From NCBI GenBank assembly GCA_949987565.1, contig OX465105.1, positions 17,262,137-17,326,136 of the forward strand: a DNA stretch of 64,000 bases. The letters run 5' to 3'. This document shows, in pieces, positions 11,716 through 23,627 of this stretch. Source of the DNA: Luidia sarsii. Lineage: Eukaryota; Echinodermata; Asteroidea; Paxillosida; Luidiidae. Positions within the stretch are counted from its first letter, which is position 1; each line of letters starts with the position of its first letter. Under the pieces are notes generated by a model that saw only the letters and a program-made list of their open reading frames with translations, had not been told where the DNA came from and did not search any database. The position numbers and the translations under genes were made by a program.

Positions 11716-12840
11716 TGTTTAAAGAGAAATAAAACAAATTTGTCCCATCCCCTGGAATGTTTCCTCCTCCAATCATCTGCTCATTCTACTTCTTGTCGCG
11801 TGCTTCTTGGAACTGCGAGAAGCTCAAATTGAAAAAAAGAAAAGAAAAAAAACGTCTCTGAGCAAAGACCTTAAAAAACAAAATCCCCAGACAATGATAT
11901 TTCTGAACAAAAATACAATTCCCAGGAACACAAACACGTCACAAAGAGAACACAGTAATGATGACAAGGTCAAGGCGACGGGATCATAAAGATGGTGCTT
12001 TTGCTTGTAAGCCTTGTACCATGGAGGAAGCTTGCACATTAAATGCCAGCAGCAAACATTTTCAGTAGCCACTGAGATCAGATAAGATCCCTGCCAAGAA
12101 AAAAGAAGAAGAAGGAGATGGGGCTGGGAAAATGAAGGAGAAGGGAGAAATAATGAAAGAGAATATGTAACATCTACGCCGCGTGAAATTCATCCACTGT
12201 TGTTCCTCCGTGTCACTGAACATGAGAATCGACCGGGCTTGCCTTCAAGAGTGTTGACGCAAGACGACTCAAAACTTAACCCGAACGGGAGAAAAAAGAG
12301 GGAGGGGAGGGTAGTGACTGATTAAAAAGAAGAAAAAACACACCCCCAAAACACAACAGAAGAGTGGATGCTGAAGAATCAAGAGAAAGACGGGGAGGGA
12401 AAAAAGTGAGGGTAGCAGGGGGGGGGGGGGGGATCAATAACCCTTTTTTCCCAAAGTGGCCATTGTATTAAATTAAAACATGCGTGATGAAGTCCAGACT
12501 GTCTATAATTAGCAGGGAGGCGGGAGAGTGGGGCATTTGGGGGGGAGAGAGAGGCAGGGGGGGGGGGGGTATTTGACCTTCACCGACTGTCCAATGTAAA
12601 GAGACCTGCCTATTGATTGTAGGGCAGAAAACGTGACAGGTAAAAACAAGGGCTTTATAAAAAAAAAATTAATAATATTTAATAAAAAGAATATGGATAC
12701 CATGAATCCTACTGGCCAGCCCATTTTGGCATTGCCTTCCAAATTAAAATGAGGAAGAACAAATTGATGATAGCAAAAAAATACCAGTGGGATAAAAATG
12801 AGATAAATTCAAATTTAGGTCTCTATAACTAGCTTTGACT
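11716..12840. other. Non-coding, A-rich and G-homopolymer sequence
   Basis: A-rich stretches (11825-11960, 12650-12690) and G runs (12417-12432, 12540-12570). No exon seen. Confidence 0.45.
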
Positions 12841-12975
12841 CAAGTAATCTCGTATAGTTATGCCTTTGAGAGAGGTCCTGCTAGGATCGAAACGTTAGGC
12901 CCTCTAACTTTTGAGATTTATGTATTGCAGGTCATTCTAGTCAGTGAGCAGTTTGCAACAGTCTTTTGTATTTAC
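12841..12975 (+). repeat. CTGCTAGGATCGAAA palindromic element, copy
   Basis: It contains GAGAGAGGTCCTGCTAGGAT, CGAAACGTTAGGCCCTCTAA and the 3' module TAGTCAGTGAGCAGTTTGCA. It is one of at least twelve copies or fragments in this window, and among the most complete. Confidence 0.75.
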
Positions 12976-13084
12976 CCCGTATAGTTTTGATTGGTGGGTT
13001 GTTGGGTTTTTTTTTGGGGGGGGGGTGGTCAGGAAATGTTCAGAATGTGGCTAATCAGTATGTCAGGGTTCCTGTACGGTAATT

Positions 13085-13410
13085 TCAAGGGGAGTGGGGG
13101 CAGAGGAAGAGGTCAGAGGAAGGGAGCGTGGGAGGGACAGAGTGTCTCCGAGGATTACTGAAAGGATGGGATGTATCCATGTCTGACAGAGACTGACAGG
13201 CCATGAACGTTGGCGGACACAGGCTGTCCGAGTGCGTTAGCCAACGGTCCCGATTCAAAAATAAAAGAAAAGAAGACGAATGGGGAAGGGGAGGGGGAAG
13301 GGGGAGGGGAGATGGGAAGGGGGAGGGGAGAGGGGAAGGGGGAGGGGAGAGAGGACACGGTGGATGCCAGGAAGGTTTGCACCTGCGGCCATCGGCCCTG
13401 GGGCAGTTGA
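13085..13410 (+). repeat. G-rich purine tract, potential G-quadruplex
   Basis: GGGGAGGGGGAAGGGGGAGG-type sequence (13282-13352) meets the four-run G-quadruplex pattern. Open frames over it are compositional. Confidence 0.6.
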
Positions 13411-13769
13411 AGTGAGGCGGGCCATTCATGAGTTGAAATTCCGTTTGGTTTTTTAGGAGTTGATGCTAACCCAAAGCTTTTTTCTCCTCCAGATAGGCAA
13501 AAGAGCACAGGCACAATTGCTGCCTGCATCTCACTGCAGTTGAAGCCTGGCTTCTGTCAGCGGGTAGAAGTATGGGACAAAGTAAACCAGTGGAGGAAAT
13601 CTCTAACATTTAGGCGAGATTTCATGGTATTTCAAGTGGAGGTAGAACAGTGACACATGTGAGACTATTGCTTTTGAGACCATGCGTGGTTCTGAAGAGA
13701 ATGAATGGACTCAACGTTGTTTCAAAATAGGAGAGTCTGTCATCGGGAGACTGATTCGGGGGAGAAAAA

Positions 13770-14110
13770 AAAAGAGAGGTCCTGGCATTTCGGTCTGAGC
13801 AGGATCTTTCTCAAAGGCCATGTTAAATAGCAAGGCCCATAATTTGATTTTTTGAACAATGATGCTATTTCCAGGTAGCTCTTGTCTAGGAACCCGCCAA
13901 GATTGTCTAAGCTCCCTTTCCTTTTTCACTTTGATTGAGTTACTGGTTTGTAAGTGGATGGGTCTGTGATACATTGTAGCACCTTCACAGGGGCACTGGA
14001 ATCCCTTTGCTTTGACCCCTGGATCTTTCTAACGAAGCCAAACAAATTTGCATTTTGGTAATTTTAGTCAGTAAGCAGTTTGCAACGTTTTTCTATATCA
14101 CTTGAAGCCA
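13770..14110. repeat. Split copy of the CTGCTAGGATCGAAA element
   Basis: An inverse core fragment (GAGCAGGATCTTTCTCAAAG, 13797-13816) and a forward 3' module (TTTAGTCAGTAAGCAGTTTG, 14065-14085) flank unrelated sequence. Confidence 0.5.
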
Positions 14111-16550
14111 AACAAACAAAGGAAAGATCACAGTCGTTTACAAAGAAAAGAAAACAAAAGGATGATTTTCCTCACTGACCTTTCCTCCCTTTCCTTTCTC
14201 TTCTCCTCCTCTTCTCCCCCATCCCAAAACCCCTGAGTCCCCTAAGTTAGCAATGCCGCAACACCTAACGCCTTCCCTATGTCACTGCCACTGGGCAATG
14301 ACCGAGACTCCGTTGCGCGTGAACGCAGGTGTGCCCTTGACCGCATCAAGTGATAACATTTTCTAGCCCTGCCTCTTGCCGGCTCACAGGGAAAGAACGA
14401 GAGAGAAGGGGGGATGATAAGGAGGGAGGAGGAGAAGGGAGGGAAGGAGGAGGGAAGGAGGGATGGAAGGAGGGGGAGGGAAAGGGAAAGAGGGAGGGAA
14501 GGAGGGAGGGTCGGAAAAATCCCTCTGAAAACCAAAAGCAGCAGTGGAGGAGATCGATGTAGGTCCAACATGCAATACTTCAAATGAAACAAAATTGGAA
14601 GGGACAATGAACAGAGAACACCTCACTGTAACTAACCCCCACCCCCTCCCCACTCAAACAACACACTACATTGGCAATGGGCTGTCTATCAAGATGCCTG
14701 GTTCACCTGGCTGATCGTGGAACAAGGAGATTCAAATGTAAAACAAGTCTGGGTGCCAGACTTGACTGAACTCAAAATTTTAAAGCCTCCTCAAACTGAG
14801 CAGTAACATACAAATCTCAGTCCAAATACTGACGATAAGACCACTCAAGCATCACATGCACAAACCAATGTGAAGGGAGATTGGGCCATTGGTGAGACTT
14901 CTGCAGCCTCCCACAATGACACCAATTTTGCCAATATCTGAAAATGCGTATTAGCCGCACTTCTTCATAAATTTCATCTAACGGCAGCGCGCATGCAATC
15001 TTGGCTTCTGCTTCCCCACAGAATGAAGACAGACAATTCAATTCTCCATCTTAGAATGACGCCGAATCCAACTGCCATTCCTATTTATGTGCACGATGCC
15101 GCACAATGTATTGGATGCATCGCTGAGGGAAGCTTTAGAGTGGAATACAAAAAAAAATTAAAAAATTGAAAACGAATATGTCAAAAAATAGTAACAATTT
15201 CACCGGGCACACAAAAATGCTTCAGGAAAATTCTTAATTGGAATAGGGATAAAAGAAATAGGCAATGGCATAATTCGGGCAATTTATCGTCAGGAAAAAA
15301 CAAAATTATGAGTGGACGAAACAAAATAAATCGTTGCATAATGAAACCATGAAGAAAATCCTGAAAAAAAATTAATAAGAAAGAATTCACCACAGTCATC
15401 GTCTCACTTCAACATCTGAAAAATCCTTGAAGCCTTTGTAGTCTCACACAAGGTCCCCCACGGACAATTTACCGACCACAAGGCCTAGTGACCATGGCTT
15501 TTAGGAATCAAAACCCGGAGGTCTAGGAATTCAATGAATCCGAGGTCTCGGGTTGAACATACCCGAGGTTTCGGACTTTAAGTCACCGGGTCCAAGTCAA
15601 ATTTTTCTCTTGCAATTTTCCACCCACCCACACACACAGCTCCCAGACTCCCCGCAATGTCCTTTCGCACAATGAGGGAGTCGGTCGCCAGACTGAAACC
15701 CCCGGCAGGTTGCTTCCCCCCCCTCCTCCCCCTACCCCTTTCTCGTCTTCTCCTTTCCTTTCTTGCTTAAGTTGAAGTGGCAAAGTCAACGCCTCGGAAG
15801 TAACTGGCGGCCATTAGATACGGCCGGTATTTCCCCAGCCCGGGGAAATGGCCTTCAAGCTCAGGATACAGCCAGCATCAAGGTGACCAAAGGTGAACAA
15901 CCATCACATTCCCACACTACCCCGCAAACCGCGTCCTTTTCTGCTTCTTCTAAACTCGTATATATGCATATGGTTGTGTGTATACGTCCAGTGAGGCATG
16001 GTGACCACCACACTACAAGGTCAAGATGCAAATAGATCTGATTAATTTCCGAAGTCCAGGTGGTGTCAGTGAATCACCTTTTATTTATTTATTTATTTTT
16101 TTTTTTTATTTTTTTGGGGGGGTAGGAGTGTGTCCGACACACAGACCAATGCCCCCAAACTGACTCAATCCGATGCACCTTACATGTTTATCCGTTTGGT
16201 TTCTGGAATATCCACCTCCACAAGACCTGGCTTCAATTTCATAGAGCCGCTTATAAAAGCCAGAAAATCTCCTCAGCATCTTCCACATGTAAACAGGACT
16301 ACAAACCACATGGAATCGTGACATCAAACTGCCATTGACTTGTATTCCACTACTCTTTACTTATAGCACGGAGGTAACGTGACGTTTGGTTTGGCAAGCT
16401 GATCCTATGAATCATAACCATTTTACCTGAAGCACACTTCGTAGCTTGGCCCCTGGTATTGGTTGAAATAATTCACTCAAACTAGAAAATTGAAGGCACA
16501 ACTTATACACCGACGTACTGTGCAAGAATTACTGACAGAAGGAATTCGCA
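14111..16550. other. Non-coding; G-rich tract and a degenerate tRNA-like segment
   Basis: 14400-14515 is GGGA-rich simple sequence. 15530-15600 repeats GAGGTCTCGGGTT words related to the tRNA-derived heads but is too decayed to call. 14230-14385 is a CpG-containing unique block. No exon seen. Confidence 0.4.
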
Positions 16551-16554
16551 TACT

Positions 16555-17365
16555 TTGCATTTTAATTAGCTTTTCCGCCGCTTCCAGGGAAGCGGAAAAG
16601 CTATATCTGTTGTTCAGCTTTTTTTGTTCTTCTTCTTCTTCTCCCCCAAAGCCCATAGACAATGCACAGGGGTTTTGTAAGCACGACTTTAGTCATTGAA
16701 CAGACTTGGATTTTTTTTCAAACGTGGCAAATGCATAAAGCCCATGCTGAAATTGATCCTAAACACCTTGATATCATCATGACGTCATCACGTGTCATGT
16801 GACCTTGCTTTAAAGGGGCAAATTTCAAAATCCATTAAAAGCAAAAGTACAAGTTCGTTTGGTTTCAACTTTGCACTGTATCTAAGTTGGGAAAAGGTGT
16901 ATCAAAAAATTGCCATCAATTGACCGTGACGTCATCTCATGAATATTTATGAGGTCATGAACTTTTCAGATTTTCACATTGAAATGAGAATTGGCCAACG
17001 GAGCGAGATTTTTTTTCTTTTATATCTATTGGGGACATGGTTTAGAAACACCTTCCGGAGCCAAAATGTCGTTACGCAATCATGACGTCATCAAAATGTG
17101 TGATTTTAAAACACATATAAGGCATTGGCCGATCATCTTGAAATTTGGTATGTAGTTAGCTATCGTGCTAGACATTCCAAATCTAAAGTTTGGAACCGAA
17201 GGACCATTGTTTATATTTTTTATGAATTTTTGAATACCACACTCGAGTCCCATAGGCTTTGTGCACAAAATATGTACATGCGTTTTGGAGTAGGAATGGG
17301 GCTATTCTATGACTTGTTAAAAACAGAAGCGGAAAAGCTCTATGCTCTGTTTCACAACAGACATA
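16555..17365. repeat. Interspersed element flanked by AGCGGAAAAGCT, with three CRE-type TGACGTCA sites
   Basis: GAAGCGGAAAAGCTATAT at 16588 recurs as GAAGCGGAAAAGCTCTAT at 17326, and an inverse TTAGCTTTTCCGC is at 16564, so the segment looks like a transposable element or a duplicated one. Palindromic TGACGTCA occurs at 16780, 16927 and 17083. No coding frame. Confidence 0.45.
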
Positions 17366-17760
17366 TATTTCTCGTTTCTCTTTTCTCTCTTTTTTTTTTA
17401 CCGTTCCTCCTTTGGGCAGCCCACTCCTTCCCGACAACTCACTCTACTGTCATCCTCCAATCTTTTTTTTGTCTAATTCATTCAGCTTTCTCTCTTTTTC
17501 TCCTTTCCTTCCTCTCTTGGTGATCGTCAACTTCCAAATCAAATCTGAGAGGGTGGATGCAACGTTCAATGAACTATCCCGCCTCCCGCCCCCCTTGCGT
17601 ACTTCGATAAGGGAATTTCAGGGGGAAAAAAACCCCTTGGTATATGAATGTTTAAGGCCGGCGATAAAATTGTTCCCTTGTTCCTCTTGTCATTTAGGCA
17701 AGGATTATGCACATTAATCTTATCAAGATGGCATTAAACAAGCACTTGCAACAGCAGTGA
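17366..17760. other. Non-coding, T/C-rich
   Basis: Pyrimidine-rich sequence at 17380-17520, then unique sequence. No exon supported. Confidence 0.4.
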
Positions 17761-17762
17761 GA

Positions 17763-18130
17763 AAAGACAGACAGAGACAGAAAGGCAGAGATGGAGAGAG
17801 GGAGGGGGAGGGAGAGAGTGAGGGAGAGGGAGAGAGGGAGGGGGAGTGAGAGAGGGAGTGGGAGAGGGGGAAGGGAGGGAGAGAGGGAGAGAGGGAGAGT
17901 TGGAGAGAGGGAGAGAGGGGGAGAGGGGGAGAGGGGGAGAGGGAGAGAGGGAGAGGGGGAGAGAGAGGGAGAGAGGCAGAGAGTGGCAAAGAGACAGAGA
18001 TGGAGAGGGAGATAAAGTAAAAGATGGACACACAGAAAGAGATAAAGAAAGAGGCACACAGAGAGATGGATATAGGCAGAAAGGCAGAGAGAGAGAAAGA
18101 GAGGCGGAGAGACAGAGACAGAGAGGGACA
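17763..18130 (+). repeat. GA/GGGA polypurine tract
   Basis: Irregular GAGAGG and GGGAGA units over about 370 bp, purine-rich on the plus strand. Confidence 0.9.
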
Positions 18131-20024
18131 CACAGCCACTGATGGAAATATTTCTTGCTTTTGAATAAATTTGCTGTAATTATTCTGCTTTGGTGATGCT
18201 AATCATGCTATAATACTCTCCTTTCTGTTTCCCCTTAAAATTGAAAATTGAACTGACTGCCTTGCACTCTCCAGGGGTAGGGGAAGAAGGCTACAGAATG
18301 TACCAACTAGCTTTGCTGACAATTACACAGAAGATGCACCTACCACCACCACATACAAACGCTCGATGAAAACCATTCATCACTCTGTTACTCTTTTCTG
18401 GGCGTAAAAACGGTTTGAAGGGTTTGTCTGTATTTCTCAATACTAAGTCAATGCAACGTTTGTCAAAGGCACGCACATGTACTGGTGCGTGCTCTCAAAT
18501 TGATGCCTTTTTTTCCTTGGGTGACTGGAATCCATGCTGACACATCATGCATAGACCTTGTCCTTGGCAGGTTAATTGCTTCCCATGCCAAAACGATCTC
18601 TTTCAAGGAAAATTAGCAAGGACAAAGAGAAGATTGATTGGCGTCAAGGGCCTGTCTAGAAGGCCAACTAAACAGCTCATCAAATCTTGTGCACATCAAA
18701 GAGTCCTTCATAAAGACTGTCTTTTTATTTTTACATTCATTTTTAGCATTAATTTGTGCGTGTGTGTGTGTGTGTTATGAAGCATCTGGCTCTCTTGACA
18801 CGGAACAGATACAGCCCAGCATCCCCTGCCCTAACTAATCAGCATGCTGAGAATCTGGAAAAAGACTAGGCTGTTAATGACAACACATTTTCTCCGGGCG
18901 CATAAATATTCCACTCAAATCCAGAAGCTAAAGAAAATAAACTCAGAATTTGTGGCTCACTTTCTGCACAATCTCTCTTGCTTTCACTGTTTGCATCTAA
19001 GTCTCTGTCTCTCTCTGTCTCTCTCTCTGACTCCTCTACCTCTCTAACTGACTGTATGTCTTTCTGTCTGTCTCTTTCTGTCCGTCTCTCTCTCTTTCTC
19101 TCAGGTGCAAAAAAAAATCCTACACACTGTCACTGGAAGACCTCTTCTCACTCCCCCATCCCCCAAATCATGCACGTCAAAAGATTTTGTCGTCAAGACG
19201 ATCAATCACGAATGAAAAAGGCTTAAAACCCCTCTTCGTTTTGTTTCAATTTCCTGTGGTGGCTGCTATTTAGTAGTGCTGTCAGTGGCTGGGGGAGGGA
19301 GGGAGGGAGGGAGGGAGGAGGGAGGGAGGAAGAAGAGGAGGAAGAGAAGGAAGAGGAGGAAGAAGAGGAGGAAGAGGAGGAGAGAGAGGAAGAGGGACCA
19401 CTGAAAGACAAGAGTTTGGAAGAACACTGCAATGGCCGGTATCATGCAAATCATCCCCACAATTGGGCGCTATCCAAAGCAAAGATTTTTTTCCCCGTGC
19501 ACAGCCTCTTCAAATTTAAACTTTTCGCACAAGATTTGGGATTCTGTCGACTTTGATAGGGGAAAGAATCTATGAGTTATATCGCAGGCGGACAACGAAC
19601 CTGTGGCAAATTGCACCGGCAGTTAAAAGCAAAGCAACCACCTATCATGTTTAATGCTCAGCGGAATATGTTCAGACCTTTCATCAATTTTTATGGCGAG
19701 AGTCACTCAGTCGGAAAAGAGGAATGAAACCGAGGGCCGGGGAAGAGTCCTCTCCTCCGCTGACTGAAACATCTCCGAAAATTGCGGCGTCTACGACAAC
19801 TTCTAAAATGACAATATTTCGTCCTCAGCCTCTTGAATCAGACCCTATGTATGCATGATACTCATGTTGCTGCATCTCTAATGGGGGGGGGGGGGGTTGA
19901 CAACCAGTCTGTGGCTCAATGCAAAAAATCTAACCTCAAGCAGAGGATGTCCAAAAAAAAGCAAAAACAAAATGGAGAAGATGAAGCTGACAGATAATCC
20001 CTGAGAGGAGGGAATACTCATTTA
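18131..20024. other. Non-coding; GGGA/GAGGAA tract at 19292-19395
   Basis: TG and TC microsatellites (18755-18778, 19003-19105), the purine tract at 19292-19395 with a (GGGA)n G-quadruplex pattern, and a low-repeat block at 19500-19850 containing ATCAATTTTTATGGC. No exon. Confidence 0.45.
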
Positions 20025-20027
20025 CAT

Positions 20028-20067
<40 letters not shown>

Positions 20068-20248
20068 AGAGGGAGGACAGAAAGAGACAGACAGACAGAC
20101 CGAGAGATAGAGAGATAGAGAGATGGAGAGATAGAGAGACACAGAGGGAGAGGGGAGAAAGAGACAGAGATCAAGAGAGACCGATGCTTCTACAGAGGAA
20201 AAAACAAATGCAAGAGAGAGAAGAGAGAGAAAGAGAGAGAGAGAGGGA

Positions 20249-20332
<84 letters not shown>

Positions 20333-20345
20333 GAGAGAGAAAGAG
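20025..20345 (+). repeat. (GA)n polypurine tract
   Basis: Two GA blocks (20030-20175 and 20213-20345), the second with over 80 bases of near-perfect GA. The serine/leucine-rich minus-strand frame here is compositional. Confidence 0.95.
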
Positions 20346-20499
20346 TGTGTGTGACATAGGGAGTTGACAATTGGCAGTGAATGACTTAGCCTGGGTCGAG
20401 GTCAGTGGTGAAGGTGAAGGGTTGAGATCATGGGAGTGTTTCTTTTTTTTCTTCTTTTCCCCCCCCCCCCCCTTCCTCCTCTCTCTCTAGCTCGGTCCC

Positions 20500-20681
20500 G
20501 GTCGTCAACTCCAGCCCCCGATCCAGAAAGTCAGCGTAGCGAAAGGACTCCCGGCCGGGGGAGGCCAGCTGGTTGGCTGCCGAGAATGATGAGTCAGACA
20601 GATAGCCACCAACGCGGTCCGCAAACGAGACTTGTCAGAAATGATCACCGCCCTGATGATATTGACGAGATGTGCCAATAA
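20500..20681 (+). other. Possible plus-strand terminal exon, weak
   Basis: A long pyrimidine tract ending CTCTCTCTCTAG (20461-20489) precedes an open frame of about 60 codons ending in a stop at 20679-20681, with a low-complexity Ser/Arg/Pro start (RSRSSTPAPDPESQRS) and a hydrophilic end (NDHRPDDIDEMCQ). The pyrimidine tract is itself a simple repeat, so the acceptor may be a coincidence. No partner exon was found. Confidence 0.15.
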
Positions 20682-20689
20682 TCTTCACT

Positions 20690-21535
20690 TGATCTTTCTC
20701 CCAACCCACCCCTACTTCCGCAAAATCTGTATTAAATACGGACCTCTTTGCAGTTTCTTCTTACTTTTCTTTTCTTTTTTTTCCCCTTGAAGTAATGCAC
20801 ACGTGTTTGAGACCTGCTTAATGATTTAAAAGACCAAAATGCAAATCTGAACACAGAAGAGGATCTGCAGCTTCATTCACAGCAGGACGTTCCAGTCGAC
20901 GTTTGTGAAAGGTCCTTAGACCCAAAAGTTCATCATTTTTCTTTATTTTCATAACCAAATTAAGTACCGTAGATCTGATTTTACACAGTCCTGAGTTAAA
21001 AAGCGGTTCAATACTGAATTTTTAGAAATGATTGAATGATATAATACTGAAATTGCGTTACATTGCTCTTTGTACAAATTTCATTCCTTCCAAAACAAAA
21101 TTGAATTAAAATATATTGAGAATCATTTGACAGCCTTTAAGTCCATTGAAATTTAGATGTAAAAAAAATGTGGAACAGAGTAAAAGCAGAGCAATCAAAT
21201 CAACATTTTGTAGATTAAAATATTTCGACCCCCCCCCCCCAACAAAAAAGATTTCTAACAATTGGGGAGAGTTGTTCAGCTTTAGGTTGATTTCCCAATC
21301 CTTCCCCCTGCCTCCCCTTTTTTTCTAATGTCATAAAAAGATATCAGCCAGGGGAAAAAATATTGAATTTGGCCCCACCCCCACTTTGTCTACTCTCATG
21401 GTTTAGAGAGGAATGGAGGAGGGGAGAGAGAGAGCCACTGGGTGCTGAGATGGAAGATAGAGTGACTTAGACCTGTAGGGGATGTGATCTAGCAGAAATA
21501 TACATTCCCCACGGACCGGAGATCACTTCTAGCCG
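20690..21535. other. Non-coding; AT-rich, repeat fragment at 20828-20935
   Basis: 20828-20935 keeps decayed parts of the CTGCTAGGATCGAAA element (CCAAAATGCAAATCTGAA, GCAGGACGTTCC). The rest is AT-rich unique sequence with a C homopolymer at 21230. Confidence 0.4.
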
Positions 21536-21539
21536 GGGG

Positions 21540-21739
21540 NNNNNNNNNNNNNNNNNNNNNNNNNNNNNNNNNNNNNNNNNNNNNNNNNNNNNNNNNNNNN
21601 NNNNNNNNNNNNNNNNNNNNNNNNNNNNNNNNNNNNNNNNNNNNNNNNNNNNNNNNNNNNNNNNNNNNNNNNNNNNNNNNNNNNNNNNNNNNNNNNNNNN
21701 NNNNNNNNNNNNNNNNNNNNNNNNNNNNNNNNNNNNNNN
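21540..21739. other. Assembly gap (200 N)
   Basis: Exactly 200 undetermined bases, probably a scaffold gap of unknown real size. It interrupts the LINE fragment on its right. Confidence 1.
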
Positions 21740-22015
21740 GGTACTCCTCTAGCTTCCTCCCGCGCATTGCTGCACTATGGAAGTATCTACCTGCAACCTG
21801 TTTTTCCCTTTCTTATAACATGTATCAATTCAATTTCTTCCTCCTGATCTAGTATGCTCCTGTACTTCTCCTTATTCCTTTCTTTTAGCCCTTACAATGA
21901 GTGGCCTATTGGGGTCTTGTGTTTGGCGACTTTCATAAAACAACCAACAACCCATTGCAAAACCACGGTCACTGGGCTTCTTCCTCCAGGAATTCCTTAT
22001 CCAAGTTTTGCCGAT
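21740..22015 (+). mobile_element. LINE 3'-end fragment next to the gap
   Basis: CTGCAACCTGTTTTTCCC matches the position of the NSFFP motif of jockey/CR1-type ORF2 ends. The 3' tail CCCTTACAATGAGTGGCCTA parallels CCCTTAACCTTGAGTGGCTT at 60726 and CCTTGAGTGGCCCC at 52242. The frame is interrupted. Confidence 0.5.
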
Positions 22016-22193
22016 TTTTGTTCCTTCTTATTTCCTAGTTAAACGAGATGTAATAATTACAATTCTACCGAAAGACCACTAGCGCTGAAGGACTTACTTG
22101 AGATTGCACCTGCCACCGGCATTTATTTGTCACACTTGAGAGAGTCTTTTGTAAAAAGAGGCTACTCCCTATATAAGTGAGCCCCGCCGTCTT

Positions 22194-22303
22194 TGCCTTT
22201 GAGGAAGGTCCTGCAAGGATGGAAACATCAGGCCCTCTAACCTTTGAGATTGATATATTGCAGGTCTTTTTAGTCAGTGAGCAGTTTGCAACCTTTTCTT
22301 TTT
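22194..22303 (+). repeat. CTGCTAGGATCGAAA palindromic element, copy
   Basis: GCCTTTGAGGAAGGTCCTGC, GGAAACATCAGGCCCTCTAA, and the 3' module TTAGTCAGTGAGCAGTTTGC are present in order. Confidence 0.75.
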
Positions 22304-22499
22304 AAAATTTAATTCACGTGAGTCTATTTTTTTTTCGGCTCATTTATTTACTCATCTAATGCAAGAAAAATGATGACTTTCCTTGTTCAGGGATTTCCAA
22401 GGGAAACGAAAATAGCTGAAGATGATTCAGAACAACGCACAATAATTAACTGACAGGGATTTTGCTTCATCAAAATAATTGCAAAGAAAACACTTTAAT

Positions 22500-22575
22500 T
22501 GGACGGGCCGGGATTTGAACAGTGTCCTCTGTACTTAAACGTACCAGGGCTCTACCGCCTATATCTAGCCCTTAG
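22500..22575 (-). repeat. tRNA-derived SINE-like head
   Basis: The minus strand shows GGCTAGATATAGGCGGTAGA and box B GTTCAAATCCCG. The terminal GGACGGG/CCCGTCC words are not placed to form a proper acceptor stem, so it is a pseudo-tRNA or SINE. Confidence 0.4.
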
Positions 22576-22817
22576 GCCGAGGGGGGGGGTCTTGGCTTCC
22601 CCAAATAGCCAACATCTCTTTGCACGAAGCAGAGGCGCCGCTCAGAAGCAATCATTTGGGACGGATTTCTGGAACGGCCAAAACGAAAGTTTGATACCCC
22701 CGGCACATTAAATACACTGACCCCAAAATCAGGAGCAACGCACTGGCACGGACAGTTTACCACACCCGGTCAATCCCGGCACGCGTCTCAGTCAATTATT
22801 CGGCTGTTCGGTGTCCT

Positions 22818-22888
22818 CCCCCCTCCCTCCCTCCCTCCCTCCCTCCCTCCCTTCCTTCCTCCCTCCCTCCCTCCCTCCCTCCCTCCCA
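22818..22888 (+). repeat. (CCCT)n microsatellite
   Basis: Near-perfect CCCT tetranucleotide run with one CTTC interruption. Confidence 0.95.
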
Positions 22889-22979
22889 TCTCAACGAAGC
22901 GACCTACCCACCCCCTCCTCCTCTTCTCCACTCCTCCCCCTCCCCCTCCTTCATCGGTTTCAAGTGCTTGCCAAACAGC

Positions 22980-23255
22980 GCTGCCGGTTTTGTCCATCCG
23001 AATGAACGATCACACACATCACGCGAACGAGATGGAATTAAGGCCGGTGTTGGATTCGTCCGCGGCGTGTGGCGCGCCGCTCATCGGATTTAAGCCGGCG
23101 GAGCGCGCCCCCCGACCCAGGCCGGCCGCCGCTATGAAAATGGACGGGAGAGATATCCGAGGACTCGTTACAGGCGAAGGGGTGCGTCTCTCGTCACTGG
23201 AATGTGCCAAATTGCATCAACTCAACTCGCGAGGTTTTGGCCGATTTTTTTTCAC
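22980..23255. promoter_or_regulatory. CpG-rich block
   Basis: Dense CpG (GGCGCGCCGC, GAGCGCGCCCC, GGCCGGCCGCC) in an otherwise CpG-poor setting. It could be an unmethylated promoter or enhancer. Open frames exist on both strands but neither resembles a known protein, and no initiator or partner exon was identified. Confidence 0.3.
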
Positions 23256-23261
23256 TCTCTC

Positions 23262-23412
23262 TCTGTATCTCTCTCCCTCCATATATCTCTGCCCCCTCTC
23301 TCCCTCCCTCCCTCTCCCTCTCCCTCCCTCCCTCTCTCTCCCCTCTCCCCTCTCTCTTCCCTCTCCTTCCCCATCTCCCCTCTATCACCTCTCCCTCTCT
23401 CTCTTTTCTCCT
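23262..23412 (+). repeat. CT-rich pyrimidine tract
   Basis: TCTC and CCCT simple sequence, about 150 bp. Confidence 0.9.
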
Positions 23413-23627
23413 GGTTGCGCCGTCGGTTCGATGTATCTCACGTTTTATGTCCGTCTTGATCGAGTCGATCCCTCCATTAAATCAGGACAAACTTCCATTT
23501 GCCACCCGATAAGTTCTAGCAACCCCGCGCTCGCCACGTCCCAAGTGACGGAGAAGAGTTGGCCAGAGTGGGTGTCTCGGAATTCGAAAGCGGACCCGGA
23601 AATCGGCGTGTTAATTCGAGAGGTGAG

